Origin: Montifringilla adamsi
Taxonomy: Eukaryota > Chordata > Aves > Passeriformes > Passeridae
DNA: 64,000 nt
Direction: 5' to 3'
Assembly (NCBI GenBank): GCA_017590115.1
Contig: JAGGNK010008337.1
Span: 8,919,609 to 8,983,608 of the forward strand
Below, one piece after another: positions 44,488 through 59,400 of this stretch (position 1 is its first letter; the number at the start of each line of letters is the position of its first letter). The notes below the pieces were generated by a model. It was given only the letters and a program-made list of their open reading frames with translations, ran no database searches and was not told the DNA's origin. Both the position numbers and the translations under genes were made by a program.

Positions 44488-47400
44488 CTGTTGAGAAGAG
44501 CATAAAAGCAGAGTCTCTCCTGTGAGCATCAGCTGGGACCCAGCCCCACAACACTCTACTGTCATTGTCTCAGCATCCCCAGCCAAAGAAACTCAAGAGA
44601 GTCCAGGGAGAGCAACTTCCATAACTGAGTGTGCCAGTGATGGAGTTTTCTTGATCATAGCTGCATACAAACAGAGGTTTTGCTCGTTTCCCTACACCAC
44701 TACATCACTTAAATTGCTACCTCAGGGGGAAACCACAAAACCACAAAACAGGATGCAAGTAATCAGTGTTTGTCATTCACTCTTTTGTATGTCAGTGAGT
44801 ACAGAAGAAAACTCTGCTCACCTGCTTTTTGTCTGCACTCACTCACCTTTCCCTGTTACCCCACTAAGAAAACTCACCCTGTACATGCAAGGGCTGAAGC
44901 AGGCACATTTGCAAGTTTCAGCTTTCTCTGAACAGCATCTCCTGCAATCTGGAGCCCAACATGGAAATCCTGTTAGCAGCAAAGAACAGCCAAAAGAGAC
45001 AGAAACACTATGTAATTCGGGGTGTATTTTGCACCACAAACCCCAACCCTACACACACACAACCCTGAGTCTATCCCCTCAGCTGATCAAGCCCTTTAGT
45101 TTGCCCACAGTCAAATCAGACCAGAGCAAGACAAGCCACAAACAGCCACGTGGCCTTCACCTGTGTGGAGTGCCAGAGAATTGCAAAGAGACGCTCCTTG
45201 ATCTGCCGCACCAACTCCAAACCCGTGTGGAAGTGCTCTGCTTTCAGGAGCTGAAGAGAAGTGGCCAGGTCCTGGTACTGCAGCAGGGTTTCCTCTGCAA
45301 TTCAAGGCCAACAAAGTCATGCTGCATCCCACACACCTGAGTAGAGACCAAGTCCTTGGCTCTGGTTATTAAGCCAGCCATAGCTGCTTACACCTCCTGT
45401 GCAAATTCCTCTTTCAGAACAGAACATGTTGCTCATTACTGCATCAATCTCCACTGGCAGCCAAACTGCTCCAGTGGACTTCCTCAGAAATGACATCAAG
45501 CAGGCAAGGACTGGACTGGGAGAAGTGAGGCCAGCTGGGTGTTGGTATATATGCCCCACTACTGACCTGCTGCTCTTTGAATACAGCTAGAAATGCTAGT
45601 CACAACTTCAAGGAGGCTGCAGGACTTACCCAGAAGGATCTGCAGAGCATTAGTGAGCAGCTCCAGGCTCTCAGTCTGCTGTTCCACAATATCCATGCTC
45701 TCAGTGTCCTGGTTATAGTAGCTGTACACACAGGAGTAGGCCAGCACCTGGAAAAGTACACATCATCTTGTTAAGCACCCTCTTTCAGCTTCAGAGTGGG
45801 CAAGAAGGGAGCAGCATCAATCCCCTCCAGACCTCAATAGTATCAGTGGCCTCTGGCCTGTGGCCATAGCCCAGTGACCCATTATGACAAGTGACAGCAG
45901 TGCCAGGCTAACTCAAGCTACTGGTAGGATTGGAAATGAATGTGCAATTATTTTATATTGAAGTCTGAAATAACTGATTTTTCCCACCTGCAAACCATCA
46001 CAAGAACACAGACTGTAAATGCATAACAAGTGTGACTGACCAGTGGGCAAAGAGTCAAACCCATCAGCACACAGGACTAGGCAATGCTGGGCAGCCCAGG
46101 CTGAACAAAAGTGGCAGTGAACAAAGAGAATGGAGCCCAAAGGGAAGCAGGCATGGTGCTGTACAGCACCAAGAGCCCACAACAAAGGCATTTCAACAAG
46201 TGGTAAACTCCAGTTATGAATTAATGACCCCTAAAGCCATATAGGCACCCATCAGGGAATGAGATCACTGTTTCCATTTAAATAAATGAGCCAGAAAACT
46301 CAGCAGCAGCAGCAACAAGCAACAGTGATATGTACCCCAGAAATATCAGGGGCTACTACACTGAGAAGACAAAATAGGGTCAGGCACCCTTGTCCCACAT
46401 GCCTCTCTCAAAATCAAGCCTACCTGCAAAACCAAGGTGTATATGCCAAGTCAGCACTGCAAAGAAAATTCCCACCGGCCGATGTTTCAGGACAGAGCAG
46501 GCATTGCAGACCTAAGATGTCACACACAGTGGCTGCACCACAAATCCTTTTTAGTGTGGCTATGAGGACATGCAGTGGGTAACTCACTGCTTCCAAAATA
46601 TCCATATTTCATGAAATGAAGTTAAGAAAAGAAAATCCTAACACGAGCATCAAGAGGAACTTCTTGACTGCAACACAGCATCAGGAGAATTTTCAAAGTA
46701 CCTTCACTGGGCATTTCTAATAGGAATGGACCAAACCCAGTGGATGAAAACCATAAATATTGACTTTGTGTTGATTCCACGGTGTCAGCTTGAGCTGAGC
46801 TCCAAATCCTATGACCTTACTGTCAGGAACACTGGAAACAGAGCTCAACTCAGACTCAAAGCAGGGAAGGGCAGACATGAGCTCTTCCCCTGTCCTGATG
46901 CTACTCCTCCCCTCAAGCTTTCTCTGTCTCCTCTTTTTTGGAGAAGAACAAGGTTGGTGTCTCCTCACACCAGCAGAATTAAGTCTAAACTTCAGCAAGA
47001 CTGTATTATCCAGCCTTACCTTCCGTGCCTGTTCTAGCACTTTGCAGGCATCAAGAACAAAGGTCAAGTTCCTAATTTTTGGCATCTCTCTGATGGAAGA
47101 AATGCTGTTCCTCAGACTTACAGCAAATTCCTGCAAAAACCAAAGGAGGGGGAGAAAAAAGTCAGTGTCACTGTCAAGCTCCACAAGATTGAAAAAACAG
47201 CACCTTCCACACAAATAATTGCTAAGCATTCTGAAGTGTCATCCCAGAAGATGCAGGCAGCAGAAGAGCATTTAATGCATCCAACTATGACACTTCTACT
47301 GTGCCATCACTTCAACCTTTTACATCACCTCAGCTCTGAGCAGAGCTCAGCCTTCAGTCATCATTGCTTCCAACTCCTGCACCACTCTGAGCCCCTCAAC

Positions 47401-50400
47401 ACCACAAATCAGGTGCTCAGTTTCCACAACAGACTGAAAGAAAGAAAGCAGCCAAGGACTGCTCCTTAATGTCAGAGCCAGGGCAAAATGGTGATCCAGT
47501 GATTCCAGCCGGGATGTGAAGCCTGCTTCTAAGCAGAGAAGACACTGACACAACAGAAAGTGCCCTGCTCACCAGGGCTGAGCAGCAGTCAGCATCTGCA
47601 AAGGAAGGAGGAGGCCTTACCCTTGCGTGGTGATGAAAGGTGCATCTCTCGTTGTAATCCTGGAAACGCTTCTCCTGCCAAGCTGCTTTACTCACCTGAA
47701 AGGAAAGGTACGGGAACTTGTAGCAATTTCCTTCGAGTACCAGGGCTACCTGGAAATGCCAATATTACTGGCAAATTCACAAAGTCTAGAGTAAAGGGCC
47801 CAAGTGGAGATCCTTACCATCTCTGAGAGGCTACAGGGGTCTCTGAACACAAGCATGAACCACGGAGATACAGCAAACCACTCACCATAGCAGAGCAGTT
47901 GTAATAATCCTTGTGATTCGGCCTCCAGGGCTTGAGGCAGCGCCAGCAGAAGCCATGATTACACTTTGCACATGTCATACTGCAGAAGGACAATGGGAAT
48001 TGCTCAGTCCTGACAGCAACTTGCAGACAGTCCCTGACAGTGCTTCCCTACACCACAGCCAGGGACTGTGCCACTCAGTCACAAACACAGTAACAAACAA
48101 AACTGTATACTCACTGCAGGCACCCCTCATTTTTCTCTATCTGAGCCTGGCAGTTTGGGCAGTGCTTCGAAATGAGCTTAGCCAGGTGTTTGCTTTGGGC
48201 TTCACTTGTCATTCCCTCATAGTATCCATCATCATCCACCCACCGAGACATGTGGCTGCAGCTGGCAGGATAATGGGCCTGAGAGATAGAGAAAGGCAAT
48301 CAGTCAACCACACAAAAGCACAAGGGTGTGTGCCAAACCTAAGACAGTACAGCCTGTGATCCAGCTCAGCCTCACCTCTGGGAAGTTGCAGTTGAAGCAG
48401 GATATCCAGGAGCACTTGGAACAGGCTGCTCCATAACCAAGTCCATCTTTAAGGAGGATCTGATCACAGCCCTGAGGGTTGGTGCACCATGTCAGGTTGG
48501 AGCAACACTCAACATAGCGTCTGAGGAGGGCTTTTTCATACTGTAATGGGAAGCCAGGAAAGAGATTTAAGCCTGAGAAGCTGCATGGTCAGGCCTTAAA
48601 AGCAGTGTCTGGTGCTCTGGGCTCTGCATCTCACCAAACTGCTCACAATAAAACAGCACTCAGTCAGTTTACCCTTTTGTGTTCATTTTTCTATCCCCAC
48701 CATGCCATACCTGGAAGCTGTTGCATTTCATAGAATTGCTGTGGTTGGAAAGCATTTCTGGAAATAAAACCTAGTTCAACCTCTCTTAAATCAGGATTGC
48801 TCAGGATTGTGTCCAGTTGGATTTTGAATATACCAAAGCACAGAGACTAGAAACCTCTCTGCCCCAACTGGTACCATGCAGTGGGTGACACCATGTGTCA
48901 CTACCCTTACTATTGGGAAAAAAACCCCAACCCCAACAAACAGTTTTCTTATGTTTAAATATAATTCCAGCATTAGATCTTCATACAATAATCTAGTTAT
49001 TTTGAGCTCAGGATTGGACCAGAGACCTCCACAGATTACTGCAACCCAAAATATTCTATGACTGTATGTGTGACTCTGCATCAGACATTAACACTCCAGC
49101 CACACCACTTACTGATCAAAAGGAAAACATAACATTTCAGTGAGAGCATCAGAGCAACTTGTTAAAATTACCTGCTATTTATGTCAACCTGCAATAATTA
49201 TTTCTTTTTATAAAACAGTCACAGCAACAGGCTACTAAATCCTGCTTTCAGACAGGTGTGACTATGGGATTTGCAAAAGCAGTAAGGACTGACTGTCCAG
49301 ATATACGCATTAATTCTCCAAACACTTTCTATAAAAAACAAGCCAAAAGATACAACTGTCAAACAACAGAGCAGGGGAAAAGAGACTGTTCTACCCAGCA
49401 GTTAACAAAAAGAGTCTGTCATGTGACAGCTACAGCTCTGCCATTCGGTGGGGAAGGCATTCAGCCCTAAAAACTGAAAAAACAGAAAAAGTAGCTTCTG
49501 CTTTAGAACAAGCATCTATTGCTGTAGCCTGATGACCAAGGAGTAAGGTAAGCAGAGCTCAGAAAGCCTGGTTCAGATAAGTCTGTAGACTCACACAGAC
49601 TCAGAGTGAAAATTAAGTCTGATGTGGTAATTCCTGCCATCTTCACAAAAACCTGAATTGCTCAAAACCAGAGACCGATGGAAGAGAAAGGACAGAGGGG
49701 TCACTGATGCAGCAGTAAAATTAAATTGCTCATGTTTTCATTTTGCTTTAATATTATTATTATTATTATTAAATTTCTTCCAGCACACCAGTAGAGGATA
49801 CTTGTCATGAGCTGCTACCAAGGCTCTCACCTAGTCCTGATCTTATGATGTCCCTAAAATGTTGCTTGCTAGAGATACATTTAGAGGAAACACCACTGTG
49901 TTCTTTTGTTGACGTTATGCTTTCCTGAACAGCTGGTATTGACCATAATCAGAGAAAACAGACAAAATCTGGCTGGCCACCATTATGACACTGCCAGTCT
50001 TGGTAACAGGAAGGAGAAAAGCAGCAACAAAATTATCTGATAGTGCTGACCAAAATGTAAGAGAGCTTGGACAGCCAGCAGCCACCCCTCCTGCTTCACC
50101 TTGGCGATGATCTCCTCGGAGGACACGATGGAGTAGATGAAGGCTGTGGTGGGCTGAGCACGGCACTCGGATATGGGACAGGTGCAGTTGACAACCATGT
50201 TCTGCTCAATGCGAGTTGTGAGATACTCCCTCCAACAGGGCTGGCAGGGCACAAGAGCAGAGATCAGGCCTAAGCAGGACTGTGTGACCCTGGAAGCCCT
50301 CCCCAGCCAGCAGAGGGTGCACAAAACCCCATAGATCAGTACCCCAAAGCACAAAAGTGGGAATACACAAACCAGGGAGTCAAGCACCACAACAAAGAAG

Positions 50401-53400
50401 TGAGCTAAGAGAATGCACAAGCTCTGAAAAATCCCCTAATAACAACTTCAGACAAAGAACAGCTGCTCCAAGTAGACAGCAGCAATTCCCTGTCAAGTAG
50501 CAGGAACCAAAGGCCCCAGGACCTTCACCTTGCAACAGTAGTGCATGCAGCAAAGGGTTGGTGGCTTCTCAGTGGGACACAGCTGGTTCACACAGACTGG
50601 GCAGTGGGTTCCAGGGCTTGGAGGAGGCTGGACATCCTGCACTTGCAGCCCTGAGGAGATGAGCAGGGCCTCACGGTTCTCCACATAGCACTGGATCAGG
50701 AAATCCACATTCCACCTACAGTGCATGAGGAGGTGCCGAGCAACATCATCTGGTATGCTCAGAGTATCCTGGACCTGCTGTACTGTCTGGTTCATGAGCA
50801 GCTTTGCCTCCTCTGGACTGAGCGTGTGCCCCATTGGCACCTGCAGCATTGCCATGAGATATTCTTCCACCCTGTCTGTGCCAGGATTCCGCCTGACATG
50901 GAGAAATGTGCCATGTTCACACAGGGTGGAAATGCACACCCCTCCACACCTGGTGACATGCACGCTTACCAGTGCAGGCTGTCTCCGCTGTCCTCCTCCA
51001 GAGATGCCTGGGCTGGCCTGCACTGGAAAGTCATCTGTGCTTGGCCGCCAAGAGGTGCTGAGGATTCAGCAGAGATGTATTCCAAGACATGAGGCCTCCC
51101 CTCCTGGCGCCGGAGATAGCCCTGGTTCAGCAGGTGCAGGATGCAGGACAGCACGTCCACGCTGTGGCAGCAGAAGCTCAGGAACTGCACCCCTGGGCCC
51201 AACTCTCCCTTCTGACAGGCATCGATCACCTAGGGCAGCAAGAGAGCCCCAGTGCAGTGGCTGCAGCCCCCAGGCAGCTCCTGTGCCCCCTGCGCCCCCT
51301 GCACCCCCGTACCCTGAACACCAGGTTGTCGATGTGCAGCTGCTTCTCCACCTTGAGGATGCGGGTGATGAGGCAGCACAGGACGTTCCTCTTCCTTTCC
51401 AGGGCGCTCACCTCGGCCTTCTCTGTCCGCAGGTAGCGCTGCTGGGGCAGCAGCCTCAACTGGCGGCCGGAGCTCTGGGCCAGGGCTGCCTGGTTCAGCC
51501 GCAGTGCACCTGGAGCCAGCCCCAAGCCAGGCTCAGCCAAGCTGGAGCTGGGCCCTGAAGGAGCCCCAGGACACACGTGTGGCTGGGGACCCAAGCTGGG
51601 CCTCCTGCGGCTGCCTGCACCGCTGGCCACCCCAGCCCTGTCCCCCACGTGTGGCCCCAAGCCACAGCCACACACACGGCCCCGGCTCTGGCCCAAGCCC
51701 ACACACAGACCGAGACCCACCCACCCAGCCACGCTGACCCAGGCCCCGTGCATGGCCCCCAGCCCCACCCCACACATCACCCCCAGCCCTGCACTGGCCT
51801 CAGGCCCCACCCTGACACACACACCTGTGCCCCGAGCACCAACACGTGGACCCAGCCCCCTCACCAGCCCTACCAGCTCCTGCACCCTAAGCCAAGCACC
51901 CCCTGGGGGTCCAGGCCAGCCCCTACCCTGGGTGCCCCAGCCCCGTGCTCACCCCCTGGAGTGCAGCTCCCCACCAGGACGCCCTGGCCGTGGGTCAGCG
52001 GGGTCAGCGCGTGATGCACCAGGTCAGCAGGGAGCCCCGTAGCCTGCAGCAGGGCCTCCACAGCCACCTCCTGCAGCACGGGGTGGGAGGGCAATGGCCA
52101 AGAGTCACTGGCCCTGCCTAAGAACGGGGTCCTGTGCCCCAAACACCGCTGGAGATCCAACATGAAGGCAAGGGAGGACACGGCCCTGCCACGCCCCAGC
52201 CTCCACCGCCTCCCTGGCCCCACCATGGCTCCAGCCCCTACCTGGGCGCTGTTGAAGCACAGCAGGATGTACATCTGCAGCGTGGACACGTGCAGGACGC
52301 AGTCTCCAAACTGCAGCTCGGCGTGGCCCAGCCACGTCCACTGCAGCCGACGGGGCTTCGTGCACTCCCAGCCCAGCTGGCTCTGGCCTGCCGGGGACAG
52401 TGTCAGGGACGGGAACCAGCCGTGCCAGGCACTCCCAGCCCACCACCACTTGTGCCTGAGCTGCCCTCGAGGGTCTGGGCACACCTCCGGCCACAGCACT
52501 CACTCTGCCGGCAGAAGTCAGCAAACTCATCCAGTGGGGAGCTCAGCACCGCCGGGAAAAACCTCCCAGGGTTCTCCATGTAACAGAGCGGGGAAACGGG
52601 CCAGCAGCGCGGGGACAGGGCCAGCACCTTCACCTCTGGCACGTCTGCCACTGCGGCTGGTCCCAGCACCTGGGCACAGGGGCACAAGGGCAGCTCAAGT
52701 CAGGCTCCGGGATCCCACCAGGAAAGCCGGCGGCCTCTGGCCTCCCTACACCCGCATCCCTCTCACCTCATCCGGGCCCGTGTCCAGCTCCAGCAGCCGC
52801 TTGTCCTGCTCCTGCAGCTGGAAGAGGCAGAACTGCCGCTGGAGCTCCTCCGACTCGGCCAAGTTGCTCAGCATATCTTGGGGAAAGCGGCTGGGGAAGC
52901 ACAGCCCGATCTGCTCCACGATGCCTCCTTCCAGCCAAGATGGCCCTTGTGTCAGGAGCCGGTCCCCCAGGTAGTGCCTGCCGTGGCCACCAGCTCCAGT
53001 CAGGGCTGGGCCCGAGCCCTGTGGCCGTCAGCCACCCACCAGGAGACAGCCACAGGTCCGAGCCCAGAGCACCCCCTGGGGGTCCAGGCCAGCCCCTACC
53101 CTGGGTGCCCCAGCCCCGTGCTCACCCCCTGGAGTGCAGCTCCCCACCAGGACGCCCTGGCCGTGGGTCAGCGGGGTCAGCGCGTGGTGCACCAGGTCAG
53201 CAGGGAGCCCCGTAGCCTGCAGCAGGGCCTCCACAGCCACCTCCTGCAGCACGGGGTGGGAGACCAATGGCCAAGAGTCACTGGCCCTGCCTAAGAATGG
53301 GGTCCTGTGCCCCAAACACCGCTGGAGATCCAACATGAAGGCAAGGGAGGACACGGCCCTGCCACGCCCCAGCCTCCACCGCCTCCCTGGCCCCACCATG

Positions 53401-56400
53401 GCTCCAGCCCCTACCTGGGCGCTGTTGAAGCACAGCAGGATGTACATCTGCAGCGTGGACACGTGCAGGACGCAGTCTCCAAACTGCAGCTCGGCGTGGC
53501 CCAGCCACGTCCACTGCAGCCGACGGGGCTTCGTGCACTCCCAGCCCAGCTGGCTCTGGCCTGCCGGGGACAGTGTCAGGGACGGGGACCAGCACTCCCA
53601 GCCCACCACCACTTGTGCCTGAGCTGCCCTCGAGGGTCTGGGCGCACCTCCAGCCACAGCACTCACTCTGCCGGCAGAAGTCAGCAAACTCATCCAGTGG
53701 GGAGCTCAGCACCGCCGGGAAAAACCTCCCAGGGTTCTCCATGTAACAGAGCGGGGAAACGGGCCAGCAGCGCGGGGACAGGGCCAGCACCTTCACCTCT
53801 GGCACGTCTGCCACTGCGGCTGGTCCCAGCACCTGGGCACAGGGGCACAAGGGCAGCTCAAGTCAGGCTCCGGGATCCCACCAGGAAAGCCGGCGGCCTC
53901 TGGCCTCCCTACACCCGCATCCCTCTCACCTCATCCGGGCCCGTGTCCAGCTCCAGCAGCCGCTTGTCCTGCTCCTGCAGCTGGAAGAGGCAGAACTGCC
54001 GCTGGAGCTCCTCCGACTCGGCCAAGTTGCTCAGCATATCTTGGGGAAAGCGGCTGGGGAAGCACAGCCCGATCTGCTCCACGATGCCTCCTTCCAGCCA
54101 AGATGGCCCTTGTGTCAGGAGCCGGTCCCCCAGGTAGTGCCTGCCGTGGCCACCAGCTCCAGTCAGGGCTGGGCCCGAGCCCTGTGGCCGTCAGCCACCC
54201 ACCAGGAGACAGCCACAGGTCCGAGCCCACCCTCACCCCACGGCACACGGGCCTGGCAGTACACATGTGTCCCCTCCCTGTCCCCAGCAGGGAATGAGAT
54301 TCCACACACTGGCAGCATCTACGGGCCCTCCACACTCCATGATCCCGTAAAAGCAAAGCAGGGGCAGCACTGCCACAGCAGGCCAAGCTCCCACAGCACA
54401 CCAGGCCACGCTGCAGCAGGCCCCTGGTTCTGGGGAGACGCAGCAGCCTCACCTGTAGAAGTGTTCAAAGGTGTGGGCAAACTCCAGGCCACTGAAGACG
54501 ACGAAGGGCTCCAAGAATTGCTGCAGCCGCTCCAGAGGCCCCGTGCTGCCCGCAGCCCTGCGGAGCTCCTGGATCTGCACGTCAAGGTAGCGGGCAAACT
54601 GCTCACTCACCTGCAAGGGACAGGCTGGCTGCAGACAGGACTCACCAGGTGCCCACAGGGCTGGGATGGGGGAATGTCCCTGCAGGGAGCAGCCGGAAAA
54701 CTCTGGCACTCCCGGGCAGGGGCCGAGGGTGCCCAGGCACCAGCCCAAGGCCGGGCCCACACTGGGATGAGTGCCACACACGACTCGACCCGTGGTAGGC
54801 CCCACGGTCCCGAGGGCTCTGTGGCTCAGGGGGGAACAGGACACCACCCACCCAGAGCTTGTCCCAGTGCCGCGGGCCAGGGCAGCTCCCCAGCCCCTGC
54901 CCAGGCCACGGCACCGGGGCCGCGCTCCCTCAACTCACGTGCAGGGCAGTCAGGAAGGAGAGCTGCAGCAAAGCCCCCGCAAAGCCCTGGCCCAGGGCCA
55001 GCACAAAGGCGGCCTGCTGCCCGAAGAGCTCCTCCGTGGCCCCGCGCAGGCGCCGGTACAGCCGGCAGTAGCGCTCCGCAAGGTCCGGCGCCTGCCCCGC
55101 CGCCTCCAGGAACCGCTGCACCTGCGGGAGCGGCGCGAGGGCTGAGCCGCAGCGGGATGTGCCCTCGGAACATCCCCAGCCTGCCCTGCCAACACCAGCT
55201 GCCTGCTCCCCGGGACTCGGGGCCCTGCTGCTGCTGCTGCTGCGGGGCTGCCAAGGTGGGAGCGCAGCTCTGAGGGCTGCCCAGGGGCTGTGGGGGCACT
55301 ACGGAGACACAGCAGCAGCCCAGCAGGAAATAACAGCCCGGCACCGGACCTGGCTCCTGGCCTGGCTGACACTCGAGCCATGCCACAAGCGCAGCAGGGC
55401 CGTCCCCACATCGCTCCAGGCTCTGTGGAGGCCAGGTACAGCCCTGTGCCTTCCCCATGCTCCCAGGGCACTGCCAGACACCACTCCCTGCTCCAACCAC
55501 CCAGGGAAGGTCCCACACCCCTCCCAGGCAGCCCTCCAAGCTCTACCTGCTGCTGCACCACGCCACGCCAGCACTGCGAGATTCCCCACAGGCCTCTCGA
55601 TTTCTCCACCACCGCCTTTGCAGTCCTGGCCGGCACCTCCTTGTTCTTCCCCTGCTTCCCACCTGCCAAGGGTCAGTCTCAGGCTCAGTGTGGCTCCGTG
55701 GGCAGGCCCTGCACACTGACCTGCCACAGCAGGGCTGAGGGGACGCTGGGGAGGCACGGCCACTGCTGGGGCATGGCCACAAGCCTTCCCAAGCTCAGGA
55801 GCCTCTGTGCCATAGGATGCTCCCAGAGGAGCCCCATGGCCACAGCCTGGCACTCCGGAGCAGCCCCAGGGCAGGGCAGCTCCTGGCTCACCAGCTGCTC
55901 TGCTCTCCTCTGGCTCGGGGCCGCCGGGGTCCACGTGCACCAGGAGCTGGGTCAGGCGCCGCACGCAGGAACCAAAGGCAGCCCTGCGTCCCGTGGCAGG
56001 GCGGGGCAGCTCCACGCTCTCCAGGTACTCACTCAGCAGCCAGGCCAAGGGACTGACACCATTGGGGTCTGCGAGGCCAACCAGACCCTCAGCCAGGTGC
56101 CTCTGCCTGGGGCACGGCACGGCTGGCTCCCGGAGAGCGCAGGCTACCTGGGCTGGTGATGCTCTGCACCAAGGGGTTCACCAGGGCCTCCCAGAACGTC
56201 CTGCCCAGAGCCCGGGCTGCCTCATCGTCGGGAAGGAAGCGGTTGGCAAAGCCCTGCTCGTGCTGCAGCGCCCGGTTCAGTCTGCAAAGCAACCAGGCAG
56301 CACTCAGTGCCAAGGGCTGGAGAACTCCCATGGCAAAGCAGAGCGCAGTGGTGGCTCCCTGCTCTGCCCTTTGCCAAGGCACGATGGCTCCCTGGCCCCA

Positions 56401-59400
56401 CTGGCCCCCAGCAGCCAGGGAGGGCCCCTTGCTGTCCCCGGGGCCTGCCCCCAATGGCCCTCGGGGCCCTCGCAGCTCCTGCCAAATGGGGGCTGTGCAG
56501 TGCCTGTGGCCACAAGATCCTGCTGTGCCTGGCCAACCTCTGTCAGGACGTGCCAGCCCCTGGGGGGACCAGCATCCTGCCCTGGGGGGTTAGCCCAGCT
56601 TAAACCCAGATGACCCCAAGGTGGCCCTGGTCCAAGGAAGGACCCCAGGAAGAAGCAAGGGCCCCTCCCATCCAGGTGCCACAGCCAGCTGCTCCTTTCC
56701 CAGCCCTGCAGTCCCCTCGCAGGCTGCCAGCCATGTCCCCCCCGGGCCCTGGGACACCAGGGATGCGATGGCACAGCCAGGACACGACTCACCTGCCAAA
56801 GAGCTGCAGCAGCCGCCCCCGGTCTCGGCAGATCTCCTGGCTCCAGGCGTGAGCCCGAGCGGTGCAGGAGAGGAACGTCCGCCGGCACAGCTGCTCCCTG
56901 AAGATGGGCCAGAAGGTGGGCTTGGGACCCAGCACCTCGATGCCACGCACACGTGTGTCAATGCCACCCTACGGGACAGCGGGACCCTCAGTTCCTCGGG
57001 CAGGGCCCCGACGCCCCGCACTGCCCGCTGCCAGGCCCAGCCCCTGCTCCCCTACCTGCTGGCACCGCTTCACCCGGATCTGGATGACGGGCCAGAAGCG
57101 GGTCATGTTCTCCAGCAGGATCACTCTGCTGTCCGAGGGCAGGATGGTCACCTGCACGGAGGCACCGAGCCCTCAGCGTGACAGGCAGCCCAAGGAGCTC
57201 CCACAGCGCAGCTCCGGCCATTCCCACCTCCCCGAGGGCACCTCCCCGGGCCTCACACCACAGCCAGACCTCCACGGGCCACAGCAAGGACCAGCCCACC
57301 GCTCCCCCGGGGACTCACCGCATTGAGCTCCGTCCTGATGGTGGCAGGGCTGTCCCCGCCCAGCACCACCACCCTCGATGGCATATAGCTGGAGTCCTCG
57401 CTGGCCACCAGCATGCTCAGCTCCCTGCAGCACAGCAAACACGGGGCTGCCCAGCCATTCCCGCCTCCCTGCCCCAGCCCTGAGGGCACCACGCCCTGCC
57501 AGCCTCCTCCTGCTGTCCTGGGACGGGGCCACTGTGGCAGGGCTGGCACACATCCCCAAAACCCTCTCCTCCACACACAGCCCTGCTGGCCCAGCCCCAC
57601 CTGATCACCACTCCACACTGCATGTGCACAGTGATGAAGTGGGAGCCAGTGCTGCCGTTCGACTCCCAGTAGGTCCTGGGGTTCCTGTCCATGAGCTTGC
57701 TGGCCTGGTGTGAGTTGGAAGAGACCTGCACCTTCTCCCAACACTTGTCCTCCTTCACCTCCATGCTGGAGCCTGTGGGCAGAGCACATGGAGCTTCCAG
57801 CCACCAAGACTGGGGTCAGCACCCACTGCCTGCACTCACCTTGGCACAGGTTGTGCAGGAAGACATCAAAGAAGGGGATGCTGATGGGCTGGTGGCTCCG
57901 GCGGTGCTCCTCAATCTGTCCCAGGACCAGCTGTGGCATGGGGCAAGGCTCTTACCAGGAGCCCCAGATCCTCCTCCCCTCAGCCCCCGCAGGGCTGTGC
58001 CAGGCAGGGAGCACAAGGCCATCCCTTGGCAGCAGGGACAGCCTGATGCCCCCAGACCCAAATCCCCAGGCAGCCGTGCCTCCCCTGCCCACCTGGATGC
58101 AGCCAGCCAGGATGCTGCTCGTCAGCTTCTTGTAGAGGCTGGCGTACTTCTCACACTCCGCCACCAGCTCGAGCAGGGCCGGCGCCAACGACGGCACCGT
58201 GCTGTGCTTTTCCAGGGCTTTGGACAGAGCCTCGTGGGTGCCCACGTGGCACATCACCACCACACAGTCCTTGCTGGCACTGCCCAGGCGGTGCAGGAAG
58301 CCAACGACCTCCTGCAGCACCTACGGAGACACAGCCGTGAGCAGACGGGCACTGCTGGCAACTCCCCAGGGCCCCCAGCAGCCGGAGCTGCAGCTCCATT
58401 CCCCTCATCCCAACCCCACCAGCACCCACCAGAGCCTGGCCAGGCACAGCCAGGCCGGGCATGTGGCCACCAGGACACGGACACAGCCAGGACAGCCGCT
58501 CCCCACCTCTCAGTGCCTCAGACACAAGGCCAGGCTGCCACCAGTGGGGCCCTGCTTGCCCAGCCCGGCTGAGGCACAGCCGGCACAGCCACCCTGCCTG
58601 CCACGAGTCCCGGGGCCCCCTCACCTCCCAGCTGCTGCTGTGCGTGATCAGGAAGGACACGCAGGGCTCCACACACTCATGCCAGGGCAGCACATCCTCC
58701 TGGTAACTGTCCAGGAACTTGTTCAGGATCCTGGGTGACAGAGGGGGCCTGCTCAGGCTGGGCCACAGGGACAGCAGTGCTGCAGGCAGCCCTGCTTCCC
58801 TGCCCCACCTGGAAGGCACCTCTCAGGGACTGGGAACCAAGGCTCCCCTGGCACCTTGCACACCCCACCAGCACCCAGGCATGTCCTCTGCTGCCCCTGC
58901 AGGCCCCCACCAGCACCAGGCACAGCTGCTGTGGCCCCACGTGGCCCTGTGCCCCAGGACACACCAACTGGCACTCGCCTACATGCTGGGGTGCGCCTGC
59001 CCCCAGTGAAGAACACCCCCACCAGGACCCACAAACATGCACTGGGTCTCCCCACCATGACCCCCAGCACTCACACACCTCATGAGGGGGTCCCAGACCC
59101 CACTCAGTCACCCTGCACCCACCTGAGGATGCTCAGGCTCACGGCCTTCTCTGTCCCCAGCAGCTCCAAGCTGCGCAGCAACAGCCTGAAGCAGCTGTGG
59201 TCCTGCAGCAGCTGGGCCACCTGGCCAGAGGGAACAGGGCCTTGGCTGCAGAGCTGCCGCTCCAGGGCCACCACCACCTCCTTGGACAGGACGCCATCGT
59301 CCAGGCCACCCAGCAGCATCTGCACGCCCTTGGGGTCCAGCAGGAGCTCTCTGCCTGCCATGACAAGGACACGTGAGCCCAGCCCAGGCGCTCGCTCGAG

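Noticed and set aside
44522..45340. 272-codon open frame on the + strand
   Set aside because: It runs antisense through two real CUL9 exons (44878-44948 and 45161-45294) and has no recognisable domain.
49752..49771. Short TTA-repeat run considered as a regulatory element
   Set aside because: A simple intronic microsatellite with nothing to link it to function.
54041..55273. 410-codon open frame on the + strand, and several other long frames at 51-61 kb
   Set aside because: They are antisense shadows of GC-rich CUL9 exons, where stop codons are rare in every frame. Repetitive Pro/Ala/Gly/Ser composition supports this.
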